Positions 62,294 through 62,432 of a stretch of DNA of 62,432 nucleotides are shown here, piece after piece. Location of the stretch: the NCBI GenBank assembly GCA_022824365.1, contig JAJEAA010000016.1:1-62432 (forward strand). The letters run 5' to 3'. Each line of letters begins with the position of its first letter. Position 1 is the first letter of the stretch. The stretch comes from Anaerolineae bacterium (lineage in GTDB: Bacteria; Chloroflexota; Anaerolineae; Aggregatilineales; Phototrophicaceae). Under the pieces are notes generated by a model. It was not told where the DNA came from and searched no databases. It saw only the letters and a list, made by a program, of their open reading frames with translations. Both the position numbers and the translations under genes were made by a program.

Positions 62294-62432
62294 AGGGCAA
62301 TCGCTTCAAATTATTTTTTTGCCACCGAGTATACGGAGTATCATAGAGTACACAGAGAAAAGCTATTTAGACAATTAGGCAGCAGTGACAATTTCTGCCT
62401 TCTGGCAGCGGCAGATGTTGAGAAAAGTAGGC
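62294..62432 (+). mobile_element. MITE-like element, copy 4 (cut by window end)
   Basis: It opens with AGGGCAATCGCTTCAAATTA and matches copy 2 (minus strand) for 139 bases with about three differences (one T indel and two substitutions) before the window ends. Confidence 0.8.

Noticed and set aside
1..62432. CRISPR array
   Set aside because: No evenly spaced direct repeats with unique spacers are seen; the repeats present are dispersed or palindromic.

Overview
The window is a high-GC bacterial chromosome segment with about 38 supportable protein genes, one tRNA gene and an unusual density of dispersed intergenic repeats. The gene content suggests a monoderm-like member of the Chloroflexota (Anaerolineae-type), probably from a metagenome. 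The pointers are a Ser/Thr kinase-STAND-WD40 giant protein, membrane-anchored kinase-like and PP2C-like proteins with extracellular domains, SpoVS, a divergent second chaperonin, and a glycan locus that uses ABC and MFS import with no SusCD/TonB genes. This placement is inferred from gene content; no rRNA or ribosomal marker is present.

Layout. 1-9.6 kb: a long repeat, a secreted SH3-WD40 protein, a PPOX-family flavoprotein, the kinase-STAND-WD40 protein and a membrane-anchored cell-wall amidase. 9.6-12.5 kb: tRNA-Ser(GGA) with promoter and terminator, then a fused 2Fe-2S/molybdopterin hydroxylase. 12.6-29.5 kb: a fucose-glycan region with four GH29 alpha-L-fucosidases, a sulfatase, an aldo/keto reductase resembling L-fucose dehydrogenase, an APH-fold kinase translationally coupled to one fucosidase, and two tandem MFS transporters. 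A RelE-type toxin-antitoxin pair, a BNR propeller protein and a chaperonin with a degenerate ATP site also lie here. 30-35 kb: an ABC sugar importer (binding protein and two permeases, no ATPase) and an FG-GAP/UnbV protein. 35-49 kb: a degenerate membrane kinase, a YfhO-Wzx fusion, a small AT-rich orphan, a copper-type operon (His-rich membrane protein, PCu(A)C lipoprotein, GNAT), and a degenerate PP2C-propeller protein. 49-62 kb: ThuA-like protein, Dpm1-type glycosyltransferase, transketolase, SpoVS, a double-VWA membrane protein, a tandem DinB protein, a methyltransferase, a Ca2+/cation antiporter, an Fe-S membrane protein and a PhyH dioxygenase.

How it fits together. None of the four fucosidases nor the sulfatase has a visible signal peptide. 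The simplest model is uptake of fucosylated, possibly sulfated oligosaccharides by the ABC and/or MFS systems, intracellular desulfation and defucosylation, then oxidation of free fucose by the aldo/keto reductase. The intergenic space holds at least four repeat families. One is a MITE-like element with 17-bp terminal inverted repeats (two copies almost identical, one inserted between a promoter and the fucose-dehydrogenase-like gene). The others are 24-bp GGGCGACC palindromes, a family of CCCGCCAT hairpin repeats that has overprinted a transporter C-terminus, and a roughly 0.5-0.65 kb repeat carrying clustered CGGACAA sites.
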